Positions 4,961 to 6,221 of a DNA stretch of 6,221 nt are shown one piece after another. Source of the DNA: a bacterium (GTDB taxonomy: Bacteria; Verrucomicrobiota; Verrucomicrobiae; Limisphaerales; J093). The notes below the pieces were generated by a model. That model was not told the origin of the DNA, made no database searches, and worked only from the letters and a program-made list of their open reading frames with translations. How positions within the stretch are numbered: position 1 is the stretch's first letter; each line of letters opens with the position of its first letter. The translations under genes were made by a program, and so were the position numbers. The stretch is taken from the NCBI GenBank assembly GCA_021839785.1, contig JAKCAB010000189.1, positions 1-6,221 on the forward strand, given 5' to 3'.

Positions 4961-6221
4961 TCAGAGCCGGCCCACCTCGTCCAGAATTTCGCCGTTCGCA
5001 GCGCGGAGCGTTACTTGCAAGGCCAGGCGGCCGTCGGCGTGGGTCGAGCAACTCAGACACGGATCGTACGCGCGGATGCCGGCCTCGACGCGGTTGAGCA
5101 GCGGCTCGGGAATATCCGGCCCCTGGATGTAATGGCGCGCGATCTGGGTGATCGTGCGGTTCATCGCCAGGTTGTTTTGGCCGGTGGCGATGATCATGTT
5201 GACCCGCTTGATCAGGCCGTTGTCGTCCACCTCGTAATCGTGGAAGAGCGTGCCGCGCGGCGCTTCGCTGGCCCCGACGCCTTGGAGTTTGTTGATGCCG
5301 GCATCGGCACGGAGGCGCTCGGAGAGGATGTCTGGTTCGGCCAGGAGTTTTTCGATGTGCTCCAGCGACGCGAGGATTTCGATCAACCGCGCGTAGTGGT
5401 ACAGGAACGACGAGGTGACCGCGCCCCAGCCCAGGGCCTTGAACTTGACCAGTTCGTCGTCGGCCAGCGGCGTGCCGATGCGCCGGCAGATGTTCAATCG
5501 CGCCAGCGGGCCGACGCGGTACATCCCCGCCGGGCACCCCATCGGTCGGTAGTAAGGCGACTTCAGATACGACGAAGGTTCGACCGACTCGCCGATGTAT
5601 TCTGAGTAGCGTTCCGGGTCGATCTGGTCGGCGATCACGTTGCCACTGCCGTCCACGAACCGGAGTTTTCCGCCGTAATGCTCCCAAGACCCATCCGGCC
5701 CCACCAGGCCCATGAACAGGGTGGGGAAATTGCCGAACACCTGGGTCTCGGTTTCGTACTTGGCGAGGAGACTGCGGAAAATCTCGATACCTTTGAGCGT
5801 GGTGGCCTTGGCCTCGGGCAGGCCGGCGCGGATGAGGTCGCGATTCGCGGCCGTCAACGGCTCGCGCACCCCGCCGGGCACGGCCCAGGCCGGATGGATT
5901 CGGCGCCCGCCCAGCACTTCAATGACCTTCTGGCCAAACTGCCGCAGTCGAATGCCCGCGCGGGCGAGGTCGGCGTCGGCGGCCATCAAGCCAAACACGT
6001 TGCGCTTGTCGATGGGCGCGTCCCAGCCGAGCAACAAATCGGGCGCGCTCAAGTGGAAGAAGCTCAGCGCGTGCGATTGCACGATCTGGCCCAGGTTCAT
6101 GATCCGCCGCAGCTTGGCCGCGGTGGGCGGGATGTTCACCGCGAGGATGGCGTCGCACGCCTTGGCCGAGGCCAGCAGGTGGCTGACCGGGCAGATGCCG
6201 CACACGCGCGGCGTGATGCCC
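4961..6221 (-). CDS. hoxH: [NiFe] hydrogenase large subunit, group 3 HoxH-like; N-terminus beyond right edge
   Basis: The minus-strand frame is open from the right edge to TGA at 4963-4961, about 420 residues. It enters with [18 protein letters not shown], the L1 motif with the first two cysteine ligands of the Ni-Fe site. The GTG at 6205 is the valine of this motif, not a start, so roughly 50-60 N-terminal residues are missing. Downstream are [20 protein letters not shown], typical of HoxH-type subunits, and near the end DPCLSCSTH (L2; cysteine codons at 5059-5057 and 5050-5048) with the other two ligands. After that histidine 25 residues remain (ADGRLALQV to EVGRL), the tail that a maturation endopeptidase removes after nickel insertion. 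The SCSTH form and this tail point to group 3 bidirectional cytoplasmic enzymes, best fit NAD-linked 3d, with 3b not excluded. Together with a small subunit it would interconvert H2 with protons and electrons. Small-subunit and diaphorase genes should lie to the right. Confidence 0.9.
   Translation of the reverse strand, partial: GITPRVCGICPVSHLLASAKACDAILAVNIPPTAAKLRRIMNLGQIVQSHALSFFHLSAPDLLLGWDAPIDKRNVFGLMAADADLARAGIRLRQFGQKVIEVLGGRRIHPAWAVPGGVREPLTAANRDLIRAGLPEAKATTLKGIEIFRSLLAKYETETQVFGNFPTLFMGLVGPDGSWEHYGGKLRFVDGSGNVIADQIDPERYSEYIGESVEPSSYLKSPYYRPMGCPAGMYRVGPLARLNICRRIGTPLADDELVKFKALGWGAVTSSFLYHYARLIEILASLEHIEKLLAEPDILSERLRADAGINKLQGVGASEAPRGTLFHDYEVDDNGLIKRVNMIIATGQNNLAMNRTITQIARHYIQGPDIPEPLLNRVEAGIRAYDPCLSCSTHADGRLALQVTLRAANGEILDEVGRL

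Noticed and set aside
6203..6205. GTG start of the hydrogenase large subunit
   Set aside because: This codon is the valine of the conserved RVCGIC motif, and coding sequence (GITPR) continues in frame to the window edge.

Overview
The window is GC-rich (roughly two thirds G+C by eye) bacterial chromosomal DNA. A Tat-exported protein, a secreted GH62 arabinofuranosidase, a HEAT-repeat protein, few Shine-Dalgarno sites and gene-free stretches filled with short palindromic repeats together suggest a plant-polysaccharide-degrading Verrucomicrobiota-like organism. That assignment is an inference from gene content; no rRNA or other phylogenetic marker is present.

Layout: (1) 1-618, minus strand, the N-terminal 206 residues of a Tat-signal protein that runs off the left edge and tentatively resembles the sugar-isomerase (FucI/AraA-like) fold. 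(2) 619-963, non-coding, with a perfect 12-bp palindrome and a 15-bp-stem hairpin. (3) 964-1161, plus, a 65-residue acidic conserved-looking small protein. (4) 1162-1525, a palindrome-dense stretch holding a 235-bp element with 35-bp terminal inverted repeats and a series of four related TGTC-loop hairpins. (5) 1526-2143, minus, a HEAT-repeat protein. (6) 2144-2447, a second, partial, inverted copy (146 bp, about 96% identical) of the same element. (7) 2448-3653, plus, a class I SAM-dependent methyltransferase of the METTL25/TRM13-like kind. (8) 3705-3866, plus, a possible 53-residue basic protein. (9) 3898-4923, plus, a signal-peptide-bearing GH62 alpha-L-arabinofuranosidase. (10) 4961-6221, minus, most of the large subunit of a group 3 (HoxH-like) [NiFe] hydrogenase; its N-terminus lies beyond the right edge.

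The genes do not form one pathway. The GH62 enzyme fits arabinoxylan side-chain removal outside the cytoplasm. The hydrogenase is the 3' end of a separate minus-strand operon, presumably with the small subunit to the right of the window, and converges on the GH62 gene across 37 bp containing a symmetrical hairpin. The HEAT-repeat gene stands alone between two inverted repeat copies. No complete new system is visible. The most unusual content is the modular repeat family around the HEAT-repeat gene.
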